From an uncultured Clostridia bacterium (GTDB taxonomy: Bacteria > Bacillota > Clostridia > Oscillospirales > Oscillospiraceae): 9,381 bases of DNA. The stretch spans positions 1 to 9,381 of the forward strand of contig CALCRH010000088.1 in the NCBI GenBank assembly GCA_937894515.1. Reading direction: 5' to 3'. This document shows, one piece after another, positions 1-6,357 of the stretch. Within the stretch, counting starts at the first letter, position 1. Each line of letters opens with the position of its first letter. The translations under genes were made by a program, and so were the position numbers. A model generated the notes under the pieces. It had not been told where the DNA came from and did not search any database. It worked only from the letters and a program-made list of their open reading frames with translations.

Positions 1-214
1 CGAGCTGGAGGATCCGGAGACGGGCGAGCTCGTCCTCGTCGACACGTCGAGCGCGTCCGTGCGGAGGCGCTTTGCCGCGCAGGCGGCGGCGGAGGGCGAG
101 GAGCTCCGGAAGTTCTTCCTCAAGACCGGCATCGACTCCCTGCCGATCGACACGTCGAAACCCTACATTGACGAAGTGAGGGCGCTGTTCAAGCGCCGTG
201 CGAGAAAAAGATGA
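1..214 (+). CDS. DUF58 domain protein, C-terminal fragment (5' end outside window)
   Basis: The reading frame enters from the left edge (first whole codon at base 2) and ends at TGA 212-214, giving about 70 residues. It begins ELEDPETGELVLVDTS, contains FLKTGIDSLPIDTSKPYI, and ends in a basic tail, RRARKR. This matches the end of DUF58 family proteins, where a strand with a Glu-Asp-Pro-Glu-Thr-Gly pattern is followed by a helix, a 'threonine/serine-Asp-x-x-Tyr' element and a basic C-terminus. DUF58 genes normally sit next to MoxR-type AAA+ ATPase genes and von Willebrand-A genes. Their exact function is unknown, with a proposed role in envelope-related metalloprotein or complex maturation. 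The codons are extremely GC-rich (roughly 70% GC by eye), unlike everything downstream, and the stop overlaps the next start as ATGA. Family assignment is by recognition; function is not claimed. Confidence 0.8.
   Translation, partial: ELEDPETGELVLVDTSSASVRRRFAAQAAAEGEELRKFFLKTGIDSLPIDTSKPYIDEVRALFKRRARKR
203..214. other. Composition break and microhomology junction between the DUF58 gene and the lipoprotein gene
   Basis: GC falls abruptly here, from about 70% to under 50%. The bases GAAAAAGATGA serve as the last codons and stop of the DUF58 gene (aga aaa aga tga). They would also fit the start of a typical lipoprotein gene beginning Met-Lys-Lys-Met (atg aaa aag atg a). Reading the lipoprotein frame upstream gives Glu-Lys-Lys before the ATG at 211, with an in-frame stop at 169-171 and no ATG, GTG or TTG between. 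This suggests the downstream gene lost its original ATG when the two pieces were joined, either by recombination or by an assembly chimera. Confidence 0.45.
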
Positions 215-2424
215 TTTCATTTCTGCTATGTATTGTACTTTATGTGTCTTTGCTATCCGGGTGTGCTTCCAACGCCGATGCGGAAGATACATTGGCGAAT
301 AGCGCAGATTTGGAAACCATTACGGAGGAAACGGATAACCATAACAACTCGTTGTCTACTGCAGAAGATGAATTAATACGTGCAGTAGAATTGGGTATAA
401 TTGCAGAATCACCAACCGATGCTTCTGTTTCAGCTGCAGATTTTTTTGCGATGCTTGACCATGTTGTAACACTTACAGATGAATCAATACTATCAGAATT
501 TCAAAGTATCTATCCGGCAGCCCGTCATTCGATGTCTATGCTTACCCGCTATGACGGCATGGTAGCCGTTCTGGCCGCAGCAGAAGCCTTGGGGGTTTCG
601 GAACTGAATGACTGGGAGTATTGGAGTACTCTACACGCCAAGATTGGTGAGAAGTGTTGGGATACAATCCAATGGAATTCCGATTTATTCGACAATGAGG
701 ACAAGCCTGTGAAAGGAATGGACTGGGATAGGGTTCCTTGTGCTTATTTTTATTCCTTTGGACGTCGTTCATGTTTCAGCGGACAGACGATTTTTGATTA
801 TGATGAGAAAAGTGACTCTATGCGTACCGAACAACTGCTTACCTGCAAAGAAGCTGTCGTTGCCGCACTACGGCTTCACGACACGGTTGAAAGGAATTTT
901 CCTGTGACCGAGCGTATAATCGGTGCAGAGGATAAGACTTTGCTGGACGCAGCACAGGATAAAATCAACGCAATTCAAGCCAGTAAAACCAATGTTTCCT
1001 ATACGGGGACTGCATATTATGTTTCAAATACCGGAAATGACGAAAACGATGGTCGTTCTCCGGAAACTGCATGGGAGACGCTGGATCACGTGATGTATCG
1101 TGCGCCTCTTCAGCCGGGAGATGCTGTTTTCTTTGAACGGGGGAATCTCTGGCGCGGCGGCTTTGGTGCTAAAGAGGGCGTTATTTATTCCGCTTACGGC
1201 GAAGGAGAAAAGCCAAAAATCTATGGTTCTCCTGAAAGCGGTGTGGGCGAAAGCAAGTGGTCTCTGTGGTATGATCAGAATGGCATGAAGATATGGAAAT
1301 ATCACACAAAGATGCAGGATGTCGGTGGGATTGTGATGAATGGTGGCGATGTATATGCGTCACGTGTATATGCATATTGGAATGGGGAAAAGGCTGTTTT
1401 TTGGAATGATCCAGACTGTGAATTTGATGTTGTCTCAGCACTAAAGTACGATCTACAATTTTACTGCGGATATCCGGATGATATTACATCCCATAGTATT
1501 CCTTTTCCTGCATTTGATAACGAAATGCATGGTGATGTATTTCTGCGTTGCGATGCGGGAAATCCAGGAGTAATCTACGAGGAAGTCGAATTTCAATGCC
1601 CGGAGAATGCGATTGGCTATGCAGGGCTTATCCAGTGTTGGGCCGACGATTGCGTCATCGACAATCTCTGTTTGATGTATTCAAACACAATGGCAGTCGC
1701 TACTGGTAACTGCAAATTCATCACAGTCCAAAACTGCGAGGTGGGCTTTATCGGCGGTGGGTCACACCTTGTTGGTATGAATGGCTATGTGCCTGTGTCT
1801 GGAGAGGGAATCCGGCTTGACGGTTATGGCAATTCTGCCAGAAACAATTACGTTCACGACTGTTTTGACGGCGGCATTATTTTGGAACCAGATCTTCAGT
1901 TTGAACTGGATGACGGAGAAATCTCAGATGAAATGCGGGCTGTCCGTTGGGGGAACACGACCATTGAAGGAAATGTGATTCAGCGATGCAATTCCGGAAT
2001 TCTCATTGGTGTTCATTGTGAGGATAATATAACAGCCTATGTAGAAGGCATTACCATCCGAAATAATGACATTCTGTACAGCGGCTATGGTTGGAGCGGT
2101 GACCCGCATTTTGATTTTACTTGGGGTGACAGTAAATACATCGGCAATGCAATTACTTTCTGGGATGATGATTACGAGCATGGATCATTTTTGGTAGAGA
2201 ATAACCGCTTGTATGTCGCCAAGGCTTCTTTGATTCATATGCACTTGAAAGAGGAAAATGCTCCGCTTTTTTCCGGCAACACATATGGACAAAATCATAA
2301 TGGATATTTACTTGACACACAGGATGAACGAGTTTCAAGGGCTTATTCTGCCAGTCAGGCATTGCAGAAATGCAAAAATGTTCTTGGTGATTCCAATGCA
2401 ATTGTTATTCCTTTTTCTAAATGA
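211..2424 (+). CDS. Surface lipoprotein with SLH-like module and right-handed beta-helix domain
   Basis: The protein has 737 residues. Residues 1-18 are a hydrophobic signal ending in the lipobox LSGC (Cys18), so it is probably lipid-anchored outside the membrane. A polar linker follows. Residues about 52-225 hold three degenerate SLH-like repeats, with key segments AVELGI...VSAADFFAML, LTRYDGMVAVLAAAEALG and TCKEAVVAALRL. From about residue 267 (TAYYVSNTGNDENDG) a right-handed parallel beta-helix begins, with recurring coils such as ITVQNCEVGFIGG, TTIEGNVIQRC and ITIRNNDIL. This fold is typical of pectate-lyase-like and other polysaccharide lyases, hydrolases or epimerases; no specific activity or catalytic residue can be assigned. 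The beta-helix resembles that of the 6358-8124 protein, and the SLH-like part resembles that of the 4016 gene. The signal lacks the usual N-terminal lysines and no good ribosome site precedes ATG 211, so the native start may have been lost at the junction. Confidence 0.85.
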   Translation: MISFLLCIVLYVSLLSGCASNADAEDTLANSADLETITEETDNHNNSLSTAEDELIRAVELGIIAESPTDASVSAADFFAMLDHVVTLTDESILSEFQSIYPAARHSMSMLTRYDGMVAVLAAAEALGVSELNDWEYWSTLHAKIGEKCWDTIQWNSDLFDNEDKPVKGMDWDRVPCAYFYSFGRRSCFSGQTIFDYDEKSDSMRTEQLLTCKEAVVAALRLHDTVERNFPVTERIIGAEDKTLLDAAQDKINAIQASKTNVSYTGTAYYVSNTGNDENDGRSPETAWETLDHVMYRAPLQPGDAVFFERGNLWRGGFGAKEGVIYSAYGEGEKPKIYGSPESGVGESKWSLWYDQNGMKIWKYHTKMQDVGGIVMNGGDVYASRVYAYWNGEKAVFWNDPDCEFDVVSALKYDLQFYCGYPDDITSHSIPFPAFDNEMHGDVFLRCDAGNPGVIYEEVEFQCPENAIGYAGLIQCWADDCVIDNLCLMYSNTMAVATGNCKFITVQNCEVGFIGGGSHLVGMNGYVPVSGEGIRLDGYGNSARNNYVHDCFDGGIILEPDLQFELDDGEISDEMRAVRWGNTTIEGNVIQRCNSGILIGVHCEDNITAYVEGITIRNNDILYSGYGWSGDPHFDFTWGDSKYIGNAITFWDDDYEHGSFLVENNRLYVAKASLIHMHLKEENAPLFSGNTYGQNHNGYLLDTQDERVSRAYSASQALQKCKNVLGDSNAIVIPFSK

Positions 2425-2632
2425 TTGACTAATATGTTCATCCGTACTGCATCAAACTGAGTAGAATATAATCAGTCATAAGGTAGCGATAGATGGCACT
2501 GTTACATATCTTCTTCGGTTCTGTGGTTTGTTGAGCCCCCGAGGCAAGTATAACAATCAAACTTACGAAGCGAAATGCTTACTATATTTCATAACCCTAT
2601 CAGTGGCTTTCGCAGAAAGGCGGAACATAAAA
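2425..2632 (+). promoter_or_regulatory. Intergenic region with weak candidate promoter elements
   Basis: These 208 bases separate two genes of different base composition. A perfect -10-like TATAAT lies at 2467-2472, but nothing good is found 16-18 bases upstream. A TTGACT lies at 2425-2430, but the 36-base spacing to that box is too long. A second -10-like TATAAC is at 2549-2554 with TTGTTG 15 bases upstream. Such matches are common by chance in AT-rich spacers. No convincing terminator hairpin follows the upstream gene. A separate promoter for the 2633 gene is plausible but not shown. Confidence 0.2.
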
Positions 2633-3235
2633 ATGAAAAAAACGAGCAGATCAGGTCTGTGTCTCCTGTTGGCGATGATGTTGCTTTTCGCTTTGACGGG
2701 GTGCGGTGACGCTGTGGAGTCTGACAATGCAGGGATAGCGGTCAATGCCAAAACCGAAGATGGGATCGATACAAAAGTCACTGTCCCTTCCCAGATAACG
2801 GGCGGAGAACTTGCGACGGAGCTGGGCATGACGGCCGGGATCTATGCCGTCGAGCACTACAACTGGAACCAGGCCGAATGCCTTTTGCCGGATCCTGCGG
2901 CATGGAGCGGCGGACGGTTGCAGTTGAATGACACCTCCGAAGGAAGCGTCGTCCTGCCCGACGCTTCCCTGGGTGCGGAGAGCATCTACTACATTTTCAA
3001 GGCCGACAGTGCGGAGACGATGCAGGAGTGCATGGACGGGTATCTACAGGAACTTGCCGCTTTGGGTTTCAGCTGTGAGAGCAAGCGTATGCTGAGGGAG
3101 ACATGGCACTATCTGACCAAAGATGGATATCCGGAGCTGCTGATCGCGCCGGATTCGACTACAGAAATGTCGATCGCGCTGCCGCTGTGCTACGGCTTTG
3201 AGGTTTCGGCGGAGAGACGGAAACGCCGTTTTTGA
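2633..3235 (+). CDS. Lipoprotein of unknown function, N-terminal half of a probably frameshifted gene
   Basis: The chosen start is ATG 2633, preceded by AAGGCGG (2617-2623) at 9 bases. An open frame continues upstream, but a start there would bury the signal peptide. The product is 200 residues with a classic lipoprotein signal: MKKTSRSG, a hydrophobic core, then the lipobox LTGC at Cys24. The mature part is acidic and contains no domain I recognise. The last residues, SAERRKRRF, are abruptly basic and end at TGA 3233-3235. Inserting one T in the run 3204-3206 converts this tail to FGGETETPFLMASSF and runs straight into the next frame. The two pieces therefore most likely form one protein of 428 residues carrying the CxxC array. 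GC is higher (about 58% in a counted stretch) than in the flanking lipoprotein genes. Confidence 0.7.
   Translation: MKKTSRSGLCLLLAMMLLFALTGCGDAVESDNAGIAVNAKTEDGIDTKVTVPSQITGGELATELGMTAGIYAVEHYNWNQAECLLPDPAAWSGGRLQLNDTSEGSVVLPDASLGAESIYYIFKADSAETMQECMDGYLQELAALGFSCESKRMLRETWHYLTKDGYPELLIAPDSTTEMSIALPLCYGFEVSAERRKRRF
3204..3206 (+). other. Probable single-base deletion (frameshift site) in the CxxC lipoprotein gene
   Basis: The upstream frame reads gag gtt tcg gcg (Glu-Val-Ser-Ala). With one extra T in this T run it reads gag gtt ttc ggc gga gag acg (Glu-Val-Phe-Gly-Gly-Glu-Thr) and stays open through 3918, giving 429 codons including the stop. An alternative is slippage on TTTTT at 3229-3233, directly before the TGA, which would keep the basic SAERRKRRF segment. 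The neutral to acidic character of the rest of the protein favours the T-loss explanation. Confidence 0.5.
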
Positions 3236-3918
3236 TGGCGTCCTCTTTCCTCGCCAGCGACTACAACAGCGACAAGGACAGATTCACCGTTTCGGGCTTT
3301 GACGGTACCGAAAACGGCGGCTACTTCACGGTCTATCTGACCCCCGGCCTTTATGAGGAGGGCAGCGTATTCGACACGGAGCGGTTCCGTTCACAGTCCG
3401 ATGTAAGCATACAGAATGCGATCTGCTATTGCAGCTTTCTCAGCAAGGTCGCAAGCGAGAGGGGTTATTCCACGCTGAAGGCGGCGATCCCAATCCAGAG
3501 CGACGCGGAAAGCTACAGCTACTTCTCCGAGGTCGAGGTGGAGGTGCTGCGGCTGAACGACACACAGGCCGCCTTCTATTTCTACGCTGAGATCGATGCC
3601 GGCAAGGGCACTGCACACCGCATCGAGGGCGTGGTCAACGCATTTCCGATCGATATGGGAGTCGGGGACGCTAACTCGACGGCTGACGGCGACTGTCCGG
3701 TGTGCGACGGCAGGGGCTACACCAGATGTTCCTCCTGCGGCGGCGACGGCAAGAAAGATTGCAGCCGTTGCTCGGGAAGCGGCAAAACAAAAAGCCCTCT
3801 CACGCACAAGTATGAGACCTGTCTGGGCTGCCACGGTACCGGTGAAAGAAGTTGCAACTTCTGCGACAACGGGAAAAAAGAATGCCGTGTCTGCCACGGC
3901 ACTGGCAAGACTCCTTGA
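3235..3918 (+). CDS. C-terminal half of the lipoprotein, with DnaJ-like cysteine-rich (zinc-ribbon) array
   Basis: From ATG 3235 this is 227 residues; a TTG at 3232 is also possible. Neither has a well-placed ribosome site, and the ATG overlaps the upstream stop as TGATG. Residues 1-150 form an unrecognised, beta-rich-looking acidic domain containing FTVSGFDGTENGGYFTVYL. From about residue 154, six CxxC motifs follow one another: CPVCDGRG, CSSCGGDG, CSRCSGSG, CLGCHGTG, CNFCDNGK, CRVCHGTG. Most fit the CxxCxGxG pattern of the DnaJ zinc-binding region, which has four such motifs. There is no J domain (no HPD motif), so this is not a DnaJ chaperone. It is best read as the tail of the 2633 lipoprotein, which would place a probable zinc-binding ribbon outside the cell. 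Translational coupling of two separate proteins is the alternative. Function unknown. Confidence 0.65.
   Translation: MASSFLASDYNSDKDRFTVSGFDGTENGGYFTVYLTPGLYEEGSVFDTERFRSQSDVSIQNAICYCSFLSKVASERGYSTLKAAIPIQSDAESYSYFSEVEVEVLRLNDTQAAFYFYAEIDAGKGTAHRIEGVVNAFPIDMGVGDANSTADGDCPVCDGRGYTRCSSCGGDGKKDCSRCSGSGKTKSPLTHKYETCLGCHGTGERSCNFCDNGKKECRVCHGTGKTP
3694..3906 (+). repeat. Coding array of six CxxC (mostly CxxCxGxG) motifs
   Basis: This is a protein-level repeat: six Cys-x-x-Cys motifs in about 70 codons, five of them followed by the glycine pattern xGxG or a close variant, and the fifth degenerate (CNFCDNGK). A gap with the residues KSPLTHKYET separates motifs three and four, as in the two-lobed DnaJ zinc region. 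The likely role is binding two or three zinc ions in pairs of motifs. The assignment rests on the motif only. Confidence 0.75.
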
Positions 3919-4000
3919 CGTGAAAGAGAAATATGAATACTGAATTCTTTTTCTTCAACGAACCCCCTTTTGTTCTTTATAGAATCTGACTAACAGTATA

Positions 4001-4007
4001 GGAGGAG
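4001..4007 (+). promoter_or_regulatory. Strong ribosome binding site for the SLH-GH5 gene
   Basis: GGAGGAG, preceded by TA, lies 8 bases before GTG 4016 and 14 bases before the in-frame ATG 4022. The spacing favours GTG as the start. The upstream gap 3919-4015 otherwise shows no hairpin and only weak promoter-like sequence (TAGAAT at 3980-3985). Confidence 0.7.
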
Positions 4008-4015
4008 AATCATTC

Positions 4016-4969
4016 GTGAAAATGAAGTTAGCTTGTTGTTTGATGATTTGTATTCTTATGTTGTCTGGTATAATCTCCGGATGTGCCGACAATAATACTC
4101 CATCGGTTATTTCAACTCCGGAATCTACTGTAATGGAAAATGTAGAGCCTGTCATCACAGACAGTGAGATACAAAAAGCAGTCGATCTTGGCCTTGTTCC
4201 GATTGAGTTGCGGGGCAACTACGAAGCTCAAATAAGTTATTGTGATTTTTGCAGCATTTTGGACAACTTTATTTCCTTGATGTTCCCGGACGACCTTTCA
4301 AAATGGAAAGATGTCTCCTCGAATTGTCGGAATGCGTACGATCTGATGACCCGCATGGATGGAGCATTGGCCTTTTTCTATGCCGCAGAATGCTGTGGAA
4401 TGGATGAAATCGGTTTTAATTACAACATTCCGCTTGTAACTCTGATAGAGGATACGGTAGATTTTTATGAAGGTGTAACGTGGGAAAACAGATTTTTCCC
4501 AAATGCTGGAAATACGTACTATAACGAAACAATTGCCAATTCAGAATACTATGCGTGGCGATGTGAACAGAATTATTTTGATAATGCAATATTCTTTGCG
4601 GAGTGCCTTTCTTATAACAGCGGGAAACCGTATTTTGATTATGATGACCAATATAATCTGAATCTCGGCGGAAAACTGACACGCGGGGACGCCATTCGCG
4701 CCGTAGAGAGATTACATGAAACGGCAAGATTTGTGCTGTATGTTCCCTCTTCGCAGGCATATTCCACCGTTTCAGAAAACACCATAGTAAAAAGCGAATC
4801 TATGCCAAAGATTTCTCCTCATCAGCTTCCGGATTGGAAAGGTTATACCGTCGGGTGCAGACCGGGGGTTGCTCTCTGCGGAACAGGGATGCTATATCAG
4901 AGTGATGAGATCAAAGTTTTACATGATTACGGATTTAATTTTGTTCGTGCCCCGTTGGATACCGTATGA
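4016..4969 (+). CDS. SLH-like lipoprotein and start of GH5 domain (N-terminal part of a frameshifted GH5 enzyme)
   Basis: The start is GTG 4016, chosen for its ribosome site. The signal MKMKLACCLMICILMLSG ends in the lipobox ISGC (Cys23), so the protein is probably a surface lipoprotein. Residues about 48-235 carry the same degenerate three-repeat SLH-like module as the 211 gene: IQKAVDLGLVP, LMTRMDGALAFFYAAECCGM, and GKLTRGDAIRAVERLHETAR. From about residue 272 (LPDWKGYTVG) the beginning of a GH5 (beta/alpha)8 barrel appears, with the typical second-strand sequence DYGFNFVRAPLD. The frame then stops at TGA 4967-4969 in mid-barrel. The next frame continues the GH5 domain exactly, so this 317-residue piece is not a complete enzyme. 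One added T after 4960 gives PLDYRMIFEGND and a single 745-residue protein. Confidence 0.75.
   Translation: MKMKLACCLMICILMLSGIISGCADNNTPSVISTPESTVMENVEPVITDSEIQKAVDLGLVPIELRGNYEAQISYCDFCSILDNFISLMFPDDLSKWKDVSSNCRNAYDLMTRMDGALAFFYAAECCGMDEIGFNYNIPLVTLIEDTVDFYEGVTWENRFFPNAGNTYYNETIANSEYYAWRCEQNYFDNAIFFAECLSYNSGKPYFDYDDQYNLNLGGKLTRGDAIRAVERLHETARFVLYVPSSQAYSTVSENTIVKSESMPKISPHQLPDWKGYTVGCRPGVALCGTGMLYQSDEIKVLHDYGFNFVRAPLDTV
4960..4961 (+). other. Probable single-base deletion (frameshift site) inside the GH5 domain
   Basis: The frame reads ttg gat acc gta tga. One extra T between 4960 and 4961 gives ttg gat tac cgt atg ata (Leu-Asp-Tyr-Arg-Met-Ile). This restores the VRxPLDYR-type sequence known in GH5 enzymes and leads into the downstream frame. 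There is no slippery heptamer here, and no ribosome site for an independent start at ATG 4966, so a base loss (real or from sequencing) is the best explanation. Confidence 0.7.
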
Positions 4970-6252
4970 TATTTGAGGGAAACGATACAAGCAAGGTTAA
5001 TCTGGCTTTTTTAGAGACGATGGATGACCTGATCGAGTATTGTGCTGAATACGGCATCCACGTCTGTTTCGATATTCACGAAATGCCGGGATTCTACACG
5101 GATTTATCTTACACGGATAGCAGCAATGCAACGATCACGTTATGGGATGACGAAAAAACGCAGGATCTTTTTGTGGATATTTGGAGGTTTTTAGCGGAGT
5201 ACTATCGTGATGTTCACTCCGAATTGCTTAGTTTTAATCTGTTAAATGAACCCCATAGTGAAGACAATTCTCTTACCGATGAGGTCTATTCAAAAATTAT
5301 GCTGCGAGCTGTCAATGCGATCCATGACGTATCGCCGGAGAGATTGATCTTTGTCGATATGCCCGGCTACATGTGGGGTACTCCCGTGGAAGGATTGGCG
5401 GGAAAGCCGGTCGTTCAGACTTTGCATCCGTATTTCCTGCAGAATGGTGAAAAATGGCCGACGTATTCAATCAATGGTTTTATCCACGCTGACAATGGCA
5501 TTTTTACCGTGCATGGGCAGTTCCCGGAAGGGACAACCATAGAAGCTTTGATTACTGATGTTCACGGACAGAGCCAGTTTTCATTAAATGCTGATGGAGA
5601 GCCGGTTTCTACGATAAGCATCGGGAATGAGAATGTCGGGGAAAATGGATGTATTTCCATTGAGGAGGAAGGCACCGATGGTGAATTCAGAAGCTATGAA
5701 GGGATACGTTGGACAAGCAAATTAACCAGCGAATGTTACTGTTTTGAATTTCTGCAGGAAAATGGTTGCTGGTATTGGCTGCAAGAAGTAACCATTGCAA
5801 CGCCGTCTTATTCTGTCACTCTCCGTTCAGATGAAAGCGCTGTCAGGGATAATGCAGTACCAGTTCTTTCTATCGATGAAACTGGTCAGATTACTGCACG
5901 GGACAAAAATGCCATTGTCCTAAAGAATCGTGAATGGTTGGAAAGTCTGTTCCAATCGTATCATGACTTTACTGAGAGAACCGGAACTCAGATTATGGTA
6001 CAGGAATTCGGTTTCAATGAAACAATTGATGATGAAACAGCCCTAAAAGCAGCAGATGATTTTCTGTCCGTGTTGGACTCTTATCATATCCCATGGTGCT
6101 CATGGGGCGGTTACTTTGGTCCGGTAGGAGACGGCGAGGAATATCATTGGAGAGATGTAGTTTGGAACGGCCCTGTGGAACGGGAAGGCGCTACATATGA
6201 AATCAATAGCGATGACTGGATGATAGATGTTGGTCTGATGGATGTATTTTAG
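4966..6252 (+). CDS. GH5 glycoside hydrolase catalytic region (C-terminal part of the frameshifted enzyme)
   Basis: This is 428 residues from ATG 4966, although that ATG is probably an internal codon of a longer protein. GH5 hydrolyses beta-linked glycans such as cellulose, mannan, xylan or beta-glucan with retention. Visible barrel elements are IHVCFDIHEMPG (residues 31-42), acid/base Glu95 in SFNLLNEPHSE, the LHPYF motif with His154 and Tyr156, the probable nucleophile Glu347 in TQIMVQEFGF, and WCSWGG near 377-382. These catalytic residues look intact. About 150 residues (roughly 160-318) are inserted between the HPY strand and the nucleophile strand. The insert has a beta-sandwich-like appearance with TVHGQFPEGT, SLNADGEPVS and GCISIEEEGTDGE, possibly a carbohydrate-binding or accessory domain. 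The piece lacks the first barrel strands, which lie in the preceding frame. Substrate is not predictable from this view. Confidence 0.85.
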   Translation: MIFEGNDTSKVNLAFLETMDDLIEYCAEYGIHVCFDIHEMPGFYTDLSYTDSSNATITLWDDEKTQDLFVDIWRFLAEYYRDVHSELLSFNLLNEPHSEDNSLTDEVYSKIMLRAVNAIHDVSPERLIFVDMPGYMWGTPVEGLAGKPVVQTLHPYFLQNGEKWPTYSINGFIHADNGIFTVHGQFPEGTTIEALITDVHGQSQFSLNADGEPVSTISIGNENVGENGCISIEEEGTDGEFRSYEGIRWTSKLTSECYCFEFLQENGCWYWLQEVTIATPSYSVTLRSDESAVRDNAVPVLSIDETGQITARDKNAIVLKNREWLESLFQSYHDFTERTGTQIMVQEFGFNETIDDETALKAADDFLSVLDSYHIPWCSWGGYFGPVGDGEEYHWRDVVWNGPVEREGATYEINSDDWMIDVGLMDVF

Positions 6253-6357
6253 AAGCATATCAGGAATTAACCTTTCTTTAATCGAAAATGTAATCTAACC
6301 AAGAAATAAGGTAACTATTCGGAACCCGATATTTTAAATTGAAAGAGGAATCACAAC
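6253..6357 (+). promoter_or_regulatory. Intergenic region with ribosome site and weak promoter candidate
   Basis: AGAGGA at 6344-6349 sits 8 bases before ATG 6358 and fixes that start. A weak promoter-like pair, TTAACC (6267-6272) and TAATCT (6291-6296) preceded by TG, has an 18-base spacer, but the boxes match only 4/6 and 3/6. No terminator hairpin is evident after the GH5 gene, so co-transcription with it remains possible. Confidence 0.3.

Noticed and set aside
3391..3897. Minus-strand open frame of 168 codons
   Set aside because: It lies opposite the CxxC lipoprotein, whose motifs are unmistakable. Its Ala/Val-rich sequence is the expected antisense of Cys/Gly-rich codons, and it has no recognisable domain.
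3694..3906. DnaJ chaperone
   Set aside because: Only the CxxC array resembles DnaJ. There is no J domain or HPD motif, and the N-terminus is a lipoprotein signal.
3596..3943. Plus-strand open frame of 115 codons overlapping the CxxC array in another frame
   Set aside because: It is an Ala/Arg/Thr-rich out-of-frame reading of the CxxC-coding sequence and lacks a ribosome site.
4940..4970. Programmed -1 ribosomal frameshift in the GH5 gene
   Set aside because: There is no slippery heptamer at the required place, and the restored PLDYR sequence needs an extra base within gat-acc, where slippage is not expected.
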